DNA of 64,000 bases from Siphonodentalium dalli (GCA_032622095.1 CP136064.1:249275827-249339826); one strand, 5' to 3'. Shown: positions 24,031 to 37,221, numbered from the stretch's first letter. Program-made: numbers and translations. The notes: a model not told the origin generated them from the sequence alone.

Positions 24031-26040
24031 CTGAACCAATCTGGACTATCACCATACCAATTAAACCAAGCTGGACTATCACCAAACCAATTAAACCAAG
24101 CTGGACTATCACCAAACCAATTAAACCAAGCTGGACTATCACCAAACCAATTAATCCAAGCTGGACTATCACCATACCAATTAAACCAAGCTGGACTATC
24201 ACCATACCAATTAAACCAAGCTGGACTATCACCATACCAATTAAACCAAGCTGGACTATCACCATACCAATTAAACCAAGCTGGACTATCACCATACCAA
24301 TTAATCCAAGCTGGACTATCACCATACCAATTAAACCAAGCTGGACTATCACCATACCAATTAAACCAAGCTGGACTATCACCATACCAATTAAACCAAG
24401 CTGGACTATCACCATACCAATTAAACCAAGCTGGACTATCACCATACCAATTAAACCAAGCTGGACTATCACCATACCAATTAAACCAAGCTGGACTATC
24501 ACCATACCAATTAAACCAAGCTGGACTATCACCATACCAATTAAACCAAGCTGGACTATCACCATACCAATTAATCCAAGCTGGACTATCACCAAACCAA
24601 TTAAACCAAGCTGGACTATCACCATACCAATTAAACCAAGCTGGACTATCACCATACCAATTAAACCAAGCTGGACTATCACCATACCAATTAAACCAAG
24701 CTGGACTATCACCATACCAATTAAACCAAGCTGGACTATCACCATACCAATTAATCCAAGCTGGACTATCACCAAACCAATTAAACCAAGCTGGACTATC
24801 ACCATACCAATTAAACCAAGCTGGACTATCACCATACCAATTAAACCAAGCTGGACTATCACCATACCAATTAAACCAAGCTGGACTATCACCATACCAA
24901 TTAATCCAAGCTGGACTATCACCAAACCAATTAATCCAAGCTGGACTATCACCATACCAATTAAACCAAGCTGGACTATCACCATACCAATTAAACCAAG
25001 CTGGACTATCACCATACCAATTAAACCAAGCTGGACTATCACCATACCAATTAAACCAAGCTGGACTATCACCATACCAATTAAACCAAGCTGGACTATC
25101 ACCATACCAATTAAACCAAGCTGGACTATCACCAAACCAATTAAACCAAGCTGGACTATCACCATACCAATTAATCCAAGCTGGACTATCACCATACCAA
25201 TTAATCCAAGCTGGACTATCACCATACCAATTAATCCAAGCTGGACTATCACCATACCAATTAAACCAAGCTGGACTATCACCATACCAATTAATCCAAG
25301 CTGGACTATCACCATACCAATTAAACCAAGCTGGACTATCACCATACCAATTAAACCAAGCTGGACTATCACCATACCAATTAAACCAAGCTGGACTATC
25401 ACCATACCAATTAAACCAAGCTGGACTATCACCAAACCAATTAAACCAAGCTGGACTATCACCATACCAATTAAACCAAGCTGGACTATCACCATACCAA
25501 TTAATCCAAGCTGGACTATCACCATACCAATTAAACCAAGCTGGACTATCACCATACCAATTAAACCAAGCTGGACTATCACCATACCAATTAAACCAAG
25601 CTGGACTATCACCATACCAATTAATCCAAGCTGGACTATCACCATACCAATTAATCCAAGCTGGACTATCACCATACCAATTAATCCAAGCTGGACTATC
25701 ACCATACCAATTAATCCAAGCTGGACTATCACCATACCAATTAAACCAAGCTGGACTATCACCATACCAATTAAACCAAGCTGGACTATCACCATACCAA
25801 TTAAACCAAGCTGGACTATCACCATACCAATTAAACCAAGCTGGACTATCACCAAACCAATTAAACCAAGCTGGACTATCACCATACCAATTAAACCAAG
25901 CTGGACTATCACCATACCAATTAAACCAAGCTGGACTATCACCATACCAATTAAACCAAGCTGGACTATCACCATACCAATTAAACCAAGCTGGACTATC
26001 ACCATACCAATTAAACCAAGCTGGACTATCACCAAACCAA
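24031..26040 (+). repeat. 30-bp minisatellite, about 67 units
   Basis: The unit reads 'ctggactatcaccaTacc' then 'aattaaAccaag', with only two common variant sites (T/A and A/T, shown in capitals). The array is otherwise almost uniform over 2 kb. Thirty bases equal ten codons, so long frames arise on both strands (for example WTITIPIKPS repeated from 23934). The only variants in that frame are replacements (I/K and K/N), which argues against protein selection. Confidence 0.95.
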
Positions 26041-26633
26041 AGGACATCCAAGTCCGATAATTCCTACCTGAGTTGCAAGGGTAAATGTTTGTATGGCCTG
26101 ACAGACGGATCGATGGACAGAGCCCTCGACTATATACCCCAACCTCCCCGGTGGTCCCGGATATAATAAATGGTCACTTGGGCTGCCCATGTTAAAGCAT
26201 GTAGTGATGTGAGATATGAGTATTAAATTCATTCCTCTAATTTTTTTTAACTCCGATTGCTCCAATACTCTTTCGAAAAATGAACACTTGTGAAGTGTTT
26301 AGAGTACTCTTGGAGATATTGATCACAGGCAACCTTTGCTGACGTGCATAGCTCGATTTATGTTCCATGTACCCTGTCAGATCCTGCGATATTTCACACA
26401 CCCTGGCACTGTGCCTGAGAAAGTGGACCTGGTACACCAATGGTGCAGTAATAAAATTCCACCTAACACCAAAACCTCTATACAGCATAAACAATTTCGC
26501 ACTATTTCAAACAAATAATACATTCCTGTAAACCTGTGGCTTAGTTTTATAGAAGAAAAAAGAAATCAATTGAGGAGATGCATAAAACAGTAGTCCTCTG
26601 TCAATTGACCTGACCCCTGGTCTTAACACCTAC

Positions 26634-26654
26634 CTGTTCCATATAGCGCTTCAT
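26634..26654 (-). CDS. Candidate alternative first or internal exon (MKRYMEQ)
   Basis: Seen: on the minus strand ATG begins seven codons, MKRYMEQ, ending at a strong donor, GAACAG then GTAGGT. The frame stays open upstream for at least seven more codons (FLGAGVL), so this may instead be the end of a longer internal exon. The phase is 0 at the donor, as for the MDFASEQ candidate, and the final residues are again EQ. A palindromic transposon (26680-26829) lies about 25 bp upstream. If this is a first exon, its leader or promoter overlaps that insertion. The start context is weak (C at -3). Confidence 0.3.
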
Positions 26655-26679
26655 AAGTACACCAGCTCCAAGGAAGCTA

Positions 26680-26829
26680 CAGCAATGCTCTAAATAATCG
26701 ACTCCTTAACCACAGCAGAATTATGGGTAATTTTTCAGGATTTAGTCGGAAATATGGCTTGTTGCCATTCATCGGAAATTACCCATAATTCTGCTGTGGT
26801 TAAGGAGTCGATTATTTAGGGCATTACTG
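26680..26829. mobile_element. Family A MITE, shortened, beside a candidate first exon
   Basis: The left end reads CAGCAATGCTC and the right end GCATTACTG. About 60 bp around the centre is missing. It lies about 25 bp upstream of the MKRYMEQ candidate exon on the minus strand. Confidence 0.8.
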
Positions 26830-26893
26830 TATAGGCCAACCAAAATGAAATGTTTGGTTTGAATTGTGTGTCAGAAAATTTATGGTGTGTGGT

Positions 26894-27303
26894 CAGGCCT
26901 GAAATTATGGAGTCGGACATTTGCAGAATGAGGTCCCCAGAGAGTGAATTTAGTGACGCTACCAAGCACAGCGAGCTAGCTTCACCAAATTCATCATGTG
27001 GGGGACATCATCTGCTATAGGAGACCTAGACACAGATTTAATTTCCCAGATGGTGATGTAAGTGCACCCATTGGGCATCTCGATTATGCAATGTGTGGTC
27101 TGCCAATTTGGGGATATAGAGAAACTAAACTAAAAAGAAACTTTCTAAAGAAACTGAAATAATATTTGTTAATTTGATAATAAAGATACTTTTCAGAGAA
27201 GATGAGGCCTAAGCAGAATGAGGTCCCCAAAACCGGAATTTAGTGATGCTAGCCTGCAGTATGGCGTAGCATCAGTAAATTCACCCTCTGTGGGACCTTC
27301 TAT
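26894..27303. mobile_element. Family G long element, right end decayed
   Basis: The left end is CAGGCCTGAAATTATGGAG, as in the copy at 44013. Two eroded hairpins remain. The right terminus is lost after 'gggaccttctatatccc'. Confidence 0.72.
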
Positions 27304-28592
27304 ATCCCACCATGTATGACTAAAAAACATTCACTCATTTGATATCATTTGACCCTGAAATGGCCAGAATTTTTTTTTTTTATTTAATTTTTTTTTTCCA
27401 AATGACAAAATTTTTATAGTTTTATCCTGAAATGGCCATAAAATGATTTTGAAGATTTCAATTTTTTTTAAGTGTCCAGACCTGGATATCCCAAGCCCCT
27501 CCCCCCCTACATGAAAAAAATCCTGTTATGGTTTTATTGCTTAATTTGCTTTATATAGCCATGAAACGGCGAAAAATTAACTTCTTCCGGAGAAAAAGTT
27601 GTATATAAATATTTAACCAAAGTTTACAAATCAGAACACATACCAAAGTGTGGTGTGTCCTCCATGGAAATTTGCTATAGATGCAGCAGAAGAAAATAAT
27701 AAGTTTGAGTCAGATTCACCAGAATTTGAATTTCTTTCCCCATCAAAGAGAACAAATCCAATTTCTCAATTCACATGCCTCCAGTACTAATTAAACTAAA
27801 AAATATCGCCCAATTCAAGTTTAGCATGAAGACATGACTGGAATAACCTGCGGACAGTGGCAACAGAAGCATTACATGGACTATCCCTGAAACAATGACC
27901 GAAGCTAAATTAGAACGAGAACAAATCCAATTTCACAATTCACATGTCAAAGGCACATGATAACCGAAAAATCAATGCTATTTTTTACAAACCAGCCAAT
28001 AGTTCAAATCTGTGAGGATTTCCACCAAACCACTTAATAATAGAGCATGACATGATCTGTCAAAACTGATCGTGTTACAGCGGCTAACACATGACAGGTA
28101 CGCAGCCAATACAAAGGGAAAGCTGACGTCCCAGAGCTCACGATGGCCACTTGAAGATCAGTGTGAGATGGGGAGACCGGAGAAATGAAACAGATGCTAG
28201 CAATAGGCAGTCTTCTGAAGGCTCAACGAGCACATTGGTCGGATCGGGAGCTTCCGGCTCTATATACACCTGGGGAACTGCTTTAATGAAGAGTTATGTC
28301 CCCTAGGTGGGATGTTTTATGGGATAAGGGTACCTTGAAAGATGCCTGGGTTTTCTCAAATGCTTCAATGATATTCAGGCCATTACATCTACTCTCAATA
28401 CCTGTCACTTGTGATGTGAAAACAGATTAAAAAGAGAATACGCTAGAGACAATTTTGACCAGTGGCGAACAGAAGTATTAATGAATATCTACTGGATGAA
28501 ATATCCATTTTATAAATAGAGAATGCAAGTTAGGAAGTATTCTATGCAGTGGGGTCTACAATGCTTAAAGCCATGCATATATTATATACTAC
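27304..28592. other. No gene recognised
   Basis: Low-copy sequence with poly-T tracts near 27370-27410. No paired splice sites around an open frame. Confidence 0.5.
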
Positions 28593-29027
28593 CTATCCTG
28601 CAAATAGTGTGTCTGTCATTTGCAGAGTGAGGTCCCCAGAGGGTGAATATAGTGACATTATCCTGCCCTGTGGGCTAGCATCACCAAATTCACCCTCTGG
28701 AAAACTCATTCTGCTCAGCTATGGGAGACCTAGGACTAGATTAAAGTTCCCCAGTTGAAATTGGCGATGTTCACCCATTAGTCACCCCAATTAAGCATTT
28801 TATCTTCTGCAAATTAGGGGATATAGAAACTGAACAAAAGGGAAAAAGTAACAAAAAACAATGTTAATTTGAGACTATAGATACTTCTCAGAAGATGAGG
28901 CCTAAGCAGAATGAGGTCCCCAGAGAATGAATTTAGGGATTCTAGCCCACTGTGTGGGATAGCATTACTAAACTCACCCTCTGGGGACCTCATTCTGCAA
29001 ATGACAGACATACTATTGGCAGGCTTG
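28593..29027. mobile_element. Family G long hAT-like MITE
   Basis: Both ends, two hairpins and the spacer are present. The flanks TATACTAC (left) and TATATTAC (right) form an 8-bp duplication with one mismatch. Confidence 0.8.
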
Positions 29028-29275
29028 TATATTACTTCAAGCAGAAAGTCCCACACATAGGATAGTTAAAATAAATACAATGTAATAAAATGAGACAATG
29101 GAGACATAATTGTTTTTCATGATCCCGCATAATCAATTTCGCAACCATTAAAGTTTGTTTTACGGTGACCATATCTGCTTTCAAATTTCCTCCCTGGATG
29201 ACCTTTGTCAAGTAGTAAGAAGAAACGCTCTTTATTGTTTCGCCCTGGAGAATCCAAGAGAGCCACAGAATCATT

Positions 29276-29755
29276 TTAAATGGGTACTGTACACTAAATC
29301 TGGCCATTTATGGGACCATCTCCTTTTATACTCAACAGTATATATGCAACAAATGAATGAATTTGAGCCATTGGTTAGTGCAAAATACTACTCATATGCT
29401 CCATGAATGATACATACAGTAATGCCCGAAATAATCGACTCCTTAACCACAGCAGAATTATGGGTAATTTTTCAGGATTTAGTCGGAAATATGGCTTGTT
29501 GCCATTCATCGGAAAGCTCTCTGTGATTATTTAGGGCATTATTGTACAACATGGTAATTATAATGAATTTATGGCTGGAGTCATAAATTCATTTTCATTA
29601 TAATTACCCTTGTTGTTTGCAACGTTCATAGAGCATATGAGTATTTTGTTCTGATCCATGGCTCAAATTCATTCATTTGTTGCCTATATTCTGTTGAGTA
29701 TACAAAAGGAGATGGTGCCATAAATGGCCGGATTTAGTGTACAGTACCCATTTAA
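29276..29755. mobile_element. Family D palindromic TTAA element with nested family A
   Basis: The ends 'tttaaatgggtactgtacac' and its complement match 17853-18206. The element is interrupted by the A copy at 29417-29544. Confidence 0.83.
29417..29544. mobile_element. Family A MITE, shortened, nested in a family D element
   Basis: It has a full left arm and only the outer 20 or so bases of the right arm. It is inserted in the D element 29276-29755, next to 'catggtaattataatg'. Confidence 0.82.
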
Positions 29756-32058
29756 GGTGATGAATATCTACCAATTTGGAAAGTATAGAAAGAGCATATA
29801 AAGTTGACATATTTGAATATAATAAATATCTATTAGCTTATTACGATCTCAAGAATGCGACAAAAGCTAACAAATGTTAGGCTTATTTAACGCTGAACAT
29901 ATTAAGACCCTTTAAATCTTCTGCAATCTTATCTAGCCTATATTCCATGCGAGACTTAGTGTAAAAGCAAACAAATGCAATGGATTAATAGTAAGCTTTG
30001 AACATAAAATAGGCCCCTTTAAGTCTTTGAAATGTCATATATAGCCAATATTCTATCCAGGATTAAGTGAATCCTTGAGCACAAACATTACTCACCCAAA
30101 TTGGAAATCAGGAATCAACGATCAATCCCACAATTACTGTAGACAGATATCCGTGTGATAGAGATCCGACTGATCCATCGAATAATCTCTTTATATCACA
30201 AGAATTAAACGCAATGCCAATCCTGCTCACAATGTTATGAAAGAAAACAGAATAGAATCAGTCAATCCAGGCTGCATGATCAAAATTATTTACCGAACCA
30301 AAAGGAATTCCTGAACACGGAAATACTCATCAAAGTTGATCTGTATCTCTGAAGCATGCTATCCTATTAAACTTCGTCAATGTGACCGGTATTCATGAGA
30401 AGTATATTCACAAAGATGACTATTAGCTAATTCCCAGTCAAAGCTTTACATAAGCTTTGACATTTGATATAGGATGGGAATTTCATAAGCTAGAAGATGT
30501 ATGTAGCCTTCTGAAATGAAATGAACCAAATTGAGGTAGAATCTATTTATTTTTCAAAGCCAGTGGCACTAAGAGATAAAGAGATTTATGAGTAAAGCAG
30601 ATTAATGGGAGTTATTTTTAAAAGAATCAGCGTGAAATGCAGCTCTGTATCAATAGAATCTTGCTAAACTCCCTGACATCATCATCATAGGTAGATAGAA
30701 CGAGAGTGAGTCAGAAGGAAGCTAAAGGGTACATCCACCCTTTATTCCCAATGGACTGGGACCCAGTCACTGGGTCAACCTTCTACAGCCTTCAAATTAG
30801 CTATGGAAAAAGGCAAAAGCTTAGAAAAAGCAGTAGCAAAATAGAATTCTAAAGGCACGGGCGGAGTTCGTTGCAGAAATATTCATATTTGTTCAAATCG
30901 CCATCAACAGAAGGAATATTAATATATATAGTTTTGTTTGTATGCCAAACATAATCAGCGAGTAAATAGTATATTGTTGTCAAGGCGTACGATGGTGTAC
31001 GTAAACAAGAGTCTGCTCGTGTTACATAACACAGCGCAATTCTATTGGTTAATCACACACAAATGATATAAATACTCTTTATTATTTCCATATCAGGAAA
31101 ACAGTAACAAATAACGCTCTTTATGTTTACAGGTACCATATCCGGATCTAAACAAAAGCCAGATTCCGTAACGTATTTTGCTTTTGTTTACATAACAAAG
31201 GAAAACATTTGACAATAACATACTGTTTATGCCATATTTCTGATTGGTATGAAAAGTCTGTCTATATTTTACTATTATTTCTGTTTATGGCGGTTTTTGA
31301 CGGAGGTGAATATTTTAATAGCATACCCACCGCCAACGCCGCCCGTATCTTTAAGCAATTCTAAAGCTATGCTGTAGAAGAAAAATGCCAATTTCAAGGG
31401 TCATTTCTAGATTACCAGTAACAACATCATAATTTTTACAACGCCTGATTTTTAAAACTACAGATGATCAATTGCTCAAAAAACAGTACCAAAGTTCAAG
31501 TTATAGATAAAATCTTATAAATACAAAATCTAGTATTTTTTTCTGTCACAAAGGACTTTTTACAGAGAATTCTACTAGTACATGTACTTGAGATGATATG
31601 TATCTTTTCAATGATTTCTTTGCAAGTGCCTTGACCACATGGCTATGCATGGACATTCTTAATTTAGTTCGTCCAACGCTCATGTAAGATATCAAATGCT
31701 TGGTTTGGTCTCTTAATATTCTTGTTCTACTAATATGCTGTTAAATCAAGAACATTTACATGTACATATAACTAACTTATATCTTCTAGTAATGATTCCA
31801 TAAAAGGCATACCAGAATTATTCTGATAATCTTGCTTGCAGTCTGTAACCTGTATTGTGGGGTTCAAATGGTAGTAATTTGTCCATATGCATGCAATATG
31901 TATGCTGGCAGTTGGGTATAAATTTTGATGTGATATTAACCCAGTGAGAGAGGAAGTACCCATAAGTGAGACTGGCACTTGTCCCCCAATCCCATTTTAT
32001 GTAAAAAAAAATTGTGTTATTAAACATATGTTTCATAATATTAGACAAATAAATACGT
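29756..32058. other. No gene recognised
   Basis: The longest stretch without a recognisable repeat copy besides 62931-64000. A GG|GTGAGT donor-like site lies at 30085-30095 on the minus strand, with no usable frame before it. Confidence 0.5.
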
Positions 32059-32842
32059 TTAAAGGGGTATTGGACAGTAAATCCAGCTATTTATGGGACC
32101 ATCTCCTTTTATACTCAACAGAATGTTTGCAACATACGAATGAATTTGTGCCATGGATGAGTGCAAAATACACTCATTTACCATATGAACATTAAAACAA
32201 CATGGTAATTATAACGAAAATGAATTTATGACATGAGTCATAAATTGATTTTCATTATAATTACCATGTTGTTGGCATCGTTCAAAGAGCACATGAGTGT
32301 ATTTTGCACTAATCCATGGCTCAAATTCATTAGTTAGTGGCATATATTCTGTTGAGTATTAACCCTTTACCCAACAGAACGGCCCTGTGCCAATGCATTC
32401 TCTTATATATGCGAGTCGACCATAGGTCGCCTCGCATATATAAGAGAATGCATTGGCTTAACACATATTAAAAATGATAAAATTGTCAAAGAATGTAGAA
32501 AAATATTATAAAAATTGTTAAAGAATGTAAGAAAAAATGGTAAAAAGTGTTAAAAAAAGATTTTTTTTTAGGCCAATGCATTCTCTTATATATGCGAGGC
32601 GACCTATGGTCGACTCGCATATATAAGAGAATGCATTGGCACAGTGCATAACTGTAACCATCACAATGTGGTCAATGAACCGGTTCCAATGATATCCATA
32701 TTTGTATGGTTCTATTGAGACAGACCCAAGATATTTTAGGCTGTTGAAGATTTATTTGGGCGTTTTTGGCCGTTTTGTTTGGTAAAGGGTTAAAAGGAGA
32801 TGGTCCCATAAAAGGCCGGATTTAGTGTACAGTATCCCTTTA
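32059..32842. mobile_element. Family D palindromic TTAA element with nested family C
   Basis: The ends 'tttaaaggggtattggacag' and 'tacagtatccctttaaa' match. The right arm is interrupted by the C element at 32359-32793. Confidence 0.84.
32359..32793 (-). mobile_element. Family C TTAA element nested in a family D element
   Basis: Ends are TTAACCCTTTACCCAACAGA and 'tttggtaaagggttaa'. Two hairpins of the form 'gcgagtcgaccataggtcg' and its complement flank an AT-rich spacer. The host D element reads continuously from 'gttgagtatt' to 'aaaaggagatgg'. Confidence 0.87.
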
Positions 32843-33291
32843 AACTAAAAAAAATATGCAATTTTCTCAGTTCTCAGTGAGTTTGTGAAACCTCTGTAAT
32901 ATACACCAAGTTCACAAATTCAAATATCTGTCTGGTAACACATTTCTATGGTGTCAAGACTCCGGCTACACAGGTATAATTTCATTGGAATATAAAACAT
33001 ATGGGACCACCTATCTCGGTCAGACAACACAGAATTTAATATTTCATAGCAATGGGCACCTCAACAAATATACATTTACAGATATGCACCCAACGAACCT
33101 ATTCATAATAGTCTTACAGGCCATTTGGTGAAATAGATCTCCTAATGCACAGTCATCCCAAACAAAAGAAACAAAAATAGTGTGAAAGGTACTGTGAGAA
33201 ATTTTACACAGGGACAAATGGATTATTTCTGCAGAGGGATAATAATCCAATCTCAAATACTCAAGGCTATTTTCTCCTTATTTCAAGTTAT

Positions 33292-33634
33292 TTAAGAGCA
33301 ATATTTTTTATGTGAACGTTCTCACCATCATGACACCATGTGCACAATATTTGAACATATTACCCTTTCATGATGGGAGCTGCACTGGTGCAGCATTAAA
33401 GATCCTGTGCCAATGCATTCTCTTATTAATATAAGAGAATGAATTTGCTTACAGGGTCAAGGTAAATATTGTTAGACCAATGTATTCTCTTATATATGCG
33501 AGGCTCCCTATGGGAGACTCGCATGTATAAGAGAATGCATTGGCACAGAGATTTTGCCAAATTTCAGGAAGCTCCAGTCATGGAAGGGATAAGAGCAATA
33601 TTTTTAATGTGAAGGTTTGAACGTTCTCACCATC
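33292..33634 (+). repeat. Duplicated flanks around a B element
   Basis: 'taagagcaatattttt' with 'atgtgaa' and 'gaacgttctcaccatc' occurs at 33293-33330 and again at 33590-33634. The left copy begins at a TTAA. Confidence 0.72.
33360..33592 (+). mobile_element. Family B TTAA element with a collapsed first hairpin
   Basis: The left end is TTACCCTTTCATGATGGG (one A lost) and the right end 'catggaagggataa'. The first hairpin is reduced to 'ctcttattaatataagag'. Flanking sequence 'agagcaatattttt' occurs on both sides of the element. Confidence 0.78.
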
Positions 33635-33779
33635 TATCTACATAAAAGCCAAGTGTTGTGTGTGAGCGTCTGTTTGTAAGTCTGTCACGCTTTTGGTGTG
33701 TTTAAAAATATATGACCCTCATGTCTGATTGCGCCCAAATTTTGACCATGTCCTGCACCACATCTTACCCCGCACAGCA

Positions 33780-33905
33780 CCTAAATAGCATCGATAAATT
33801 CACCCTTGAATCTTGTGCCTGTCATTTCCAGAATGAGGTCCCCAGAGGGTGAATTTAGTGATGCTACTCCACAACAACAGGCTAGCATCACCAGATTCAC
33901 CTTAT
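33780..33905. mobile_element. Family G fragment
   Basis: 'cctgtcatttccagaatgag' and one hairpin are present. The second arm breaks off at 'tcaccagattcacc'. Another G-like arm tip ('aaattcacccttgaatc') lies immediately before it. Confidence 0.65.
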
Positions 33906-35282
33906 TAATGCTCAAATTTGCTAAATTATGCGGCATTTTTTTTACCACTGTTATTACCAGCATTGCACAACAACAAATAAAACCAAGGAAATGTCAACCC
34001 ATTCATTCTATGATTCAATTTCTTGTTGAGTTATTTTTTTCTATTTCTCGCATTCTGTTTTGCCTGGAGGTGAGAATCAGCTAGCATTTTGTACAATGAA
34101 TCAAATTCTCTGCTCCATAGATAAAATGCTGAATGGATACCACTACTAGTGCAACTCATTAATGCAGGATGCAGGGAGCCTCATGCAGCAGATGCTGGTA
34201 AGAATGCTGAGAATTCAGCAAAGATGATGCAACAGTCGATATAGTGTTATACGAGGCATAAATTGCACGTGCCTGCAGACAACATGGCTTGATTGCTGAT
34301 AAATAACGTACCTATAGTACCTCAAAAAGCACTGATGCATCCAATAATCTGTTAGTACATAAGAGAAAGCCTTAATATCATTCGCACAAAAACTAATTCA
34401 CTGATCATGGGGTTCTTCAGCGCTTCTCTACAATGGTCAATTTACGTCGTTTTTTTATGATATGGAATGCAATGGGAGAGAGTACGAGCTCTGATTCCCA
34501 TGGTTTATAATTTCTAAGACGCGTGCATACCATAGTAATTCCGCGTGCATTCTGGAGTAATTCAGTGATAGTACCTCATTATACTGCGTGAATACATCTG
34601 CTATCTATTCAAGTACACCTTGTACACACATCGTAATTAAGCCAGATGTTTTGTTTTATATTAAATTACCCGTTCTTTCAAAGCTTACCTGGCCTGCCTA
34701 AATGTTTTTTTTCTGTGGAATTATCAGATTCAGACAAACAAGTTGATTAAGACTGACTAATAAACAGCGCAATGGGAACAGGTTCCATATCAAGTGCACC
34801 ACTCTCATTTGAGATAAGAGTCTCTCAACATTTTTGACATAACATTCCTTCTCATTAGAATCCAGCTTTGGAAATGGTAACAAATTGCCTAAATGATAAT
34901 TTTTCCAGGCTGGCCGTTCTGTCCTCTATAAGAATTCACTTGTTGGCCAGCCTTGAAATAGAGGAATGATGTTGTGTTCACTGCGTGTTCAGATATAAGA
35001 ATGGTGTTATGTTTAATGCATGTTCAATTTTGTTGCATGTTTGTGAATGATCGAATGGCCTCCTTTAGTATGCGCTGGCGTAAGTGTGTATATGGATTTC
35101 GAGAGAGAGTGTCTTGTCACCATAATACTATTATACGAGCAGTGTGCAGATCGGATGTTCAATACTTATCCAGATTGTATAAGAATTGGAATGTTTTACT
35201 GTACTGGTGAGATTGATTCAGGATTAATTACATGTACTGATTTAGTTCGATTGGAATTCTCCCATATTTTGTGTATTTATGC
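33906..35282. other. No gene recognised
   Basis: A strong donor-like CCAG|GTAAGC lies at 34684-34694 on the minus strand. The frame before it stops after a few codons, so no exon is called. Confidence 0.45.
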
Positions 35283-35683
35283 TTAACCCTTTACCCAACA
35301 AACCGGCCAAATCCGGCCAAATAAAGCTTCAACAGCCTAAAATATCTTCGGTCTGTCTCAATAGAACCATACAAATATGGATATCATTGGAACCGGCTCC
35401 TTGACCACATTGTGATGGTTACAGTTATGCCCTGTGCCAATGCATTCTCTTATATATGCGAGTCGACCATAGGTCGCCTCGCATATATAAGAGAATGCAT
35501 TGGCCTAAAAAAAAATCTTTTTTTAACACTTTTTACCATTTTTTCTTACATTCTTTAACAATTTTATAATTTTTAATGTGTTAAGCCAATGCATTCTCTT
35601 ATATATGCGAGGCGACCTATGGTCGACTCGCATATATAAGAGAATGCATTGGCACAGGGCCCTTCTGTTGGGTAAAGGGTTAA
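35283..35683 (+). mobile_element. Family C TTAA element, intact
   Basis: TTAA flanks both ends. After CCCTTTACCCAACAAACCGG comes a ~150-bp unique arm ('cttcggtctgtctcaatag'), then two hairpins separated by an AT-rich spacer, then 'ttctgttgggtaaaggg'. It is about 400 bp with no coding capacity. The ends fit a piggyBac-type target and terminus. Confidence 0.88.
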
Positions 35684-36132
35684 TGTGCATGTATGGTGTA
35701 CTGTACTGTGAATTTGTGTATTAATATGGACATAATTGTCTGAAATAAAGCATTAATAAAAAATATATATATATATAAGAATGGTGTTGTATTTTGCCAA
35801 TTTGGAAATAAATTTAAGAAAATAACTACTGTGAACAGGAATATTCTCTATCTTTTTTTCACTCAGTTCTAAATTGGCGCATTTTTATTTCACACAGCAT
35901 TTTGAATTTGTGCAGCCTGATGCGTGAATTCAAAACTTACAGCAGTATTTATGCAAAATTCATGAAAATCATATATCCCATGGCATGCATTCATTAATGA
36001 CCTCCACGATATAAAAATAGAACACACACATACATGTAGGATACAATGTAACTGCTAATTATTTAGCTGTGAAGATAAGTAATTTAGATATACAACACCG
36101 ATGCGCTGGTCCACTGATAATTATAATATTTC

Positions 36133-36457
36133 CAAGCCTGCAAATAGTGTGTCTGTCATTTGCAGATAGAGGTCCCAAGAGGGTGAATTTAGTGGCGCTA
36201 TCCTGCAAGGTGAGCTAGTGTCACTAAATTTACCCTCTGAGAACCTCATTCTGCTGAAGCCTCAACTACCACAGGAGACCAAGGATCAGATTGAAGTTCT
36301 CCAGTTGAAGTTGGTGATGCATGTTCACCCATTGGGCACCTCGATTGTGCATTTTATCTTCTCCAAATTAGGGGATATAGAAACTGAATAGAAGGGAAAA
36401 AGTAACTAAAAACAATATTAATTTGAGACTAAAAATACTTTCCAGAAGATGAGTGAG
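36133..36457. mobile_element. Family G element, right half lost
   Basis: The left end CAAGCCTGCAAATAGTGTG, first hairpin and spacer are present. The sequence departs after 'ttccagaagatgag', before the second hairpin. Confidence 0.75.
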
Positions 36458-36758
36458 GGTTTCACAACATTAAGGGCATTTTTTATATATATATATATAT
36501 ATTGGCATACTAGTAAATGCAAAAAGGCAACATTTTGATGCTCATAAATCATTTAATAAAGTACATAATTTCCATGACCAAGCTGATATTAAGGTACTAA
36601 AACGGCTATCTATGTTTTTCTTAGGACAATTAAATAGTGCTGTTTTACGGTATATATGAGGTATATTTTTCTTGTCATTCTATGAAGAATGGAAGGGCAC
36701 TTTCTGACCACCCCCCCCCTACCGCTACATACCACCTCTCTGGAAGAGGGCATCAGGA

Positions 36759-37149
36759 CAAGCTTGAAATAGTGTCTGTAATTTGCAGAGAGTTCACCAA
36801 AGTGTGAATTTAGTGACGCTATCTAGGAACCTCATTCTGCTGAGACCTAGGATCAGATTGAAGTTGCCCAGTTGAAGTTGGTGATGTTCACTAATTAGTC
36901 ACCTCGATTATGCATTTTATCTTCTGCAAATTAAGGGATATAGAAACTGAACAGAAGAGAAAAAGTAACTAAACTAAAAACAATGTTAATTTGAGACTAT
37001 TGATATTTCCCAGAAGATGAGGCCTAAGCAAAATGAGGTTCCCAGAGGGTGAATTAGTGATGCTATCCCACTGTGCAGAGTAGAGACACTAAATTCACCC
37101 TCTGGGGACCTCGTTCAGCTAATAAAGAGACACACTATTTCAAGGTTTG
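36759..37149. mobile_element. Family G long element, first hairpin shortened
   Basis: The left end is 'caagcttgaaatagtgtctg'. Most of the first hairpin is deleted. The spacer and second hairpin are intact, and the right end is 'cactatttcaaggtttg'. Confidence 0.78.
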
Positions 37150-37221
37150 CAGTAGGGGCAGTTGCCGCCCCCTCGCTCCTGTGAAGCGCTTCGCCTTAGG
37201 GTCCCTTATGTTAGAGATATA

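Noticed and set aside
23934-26060. 708-codon frame and two long minus-strand frames
   Set aside because: Created by a 30-bp stop-free repeat. Variants replace residues, none are silent, and similar frames exist on the other strand.
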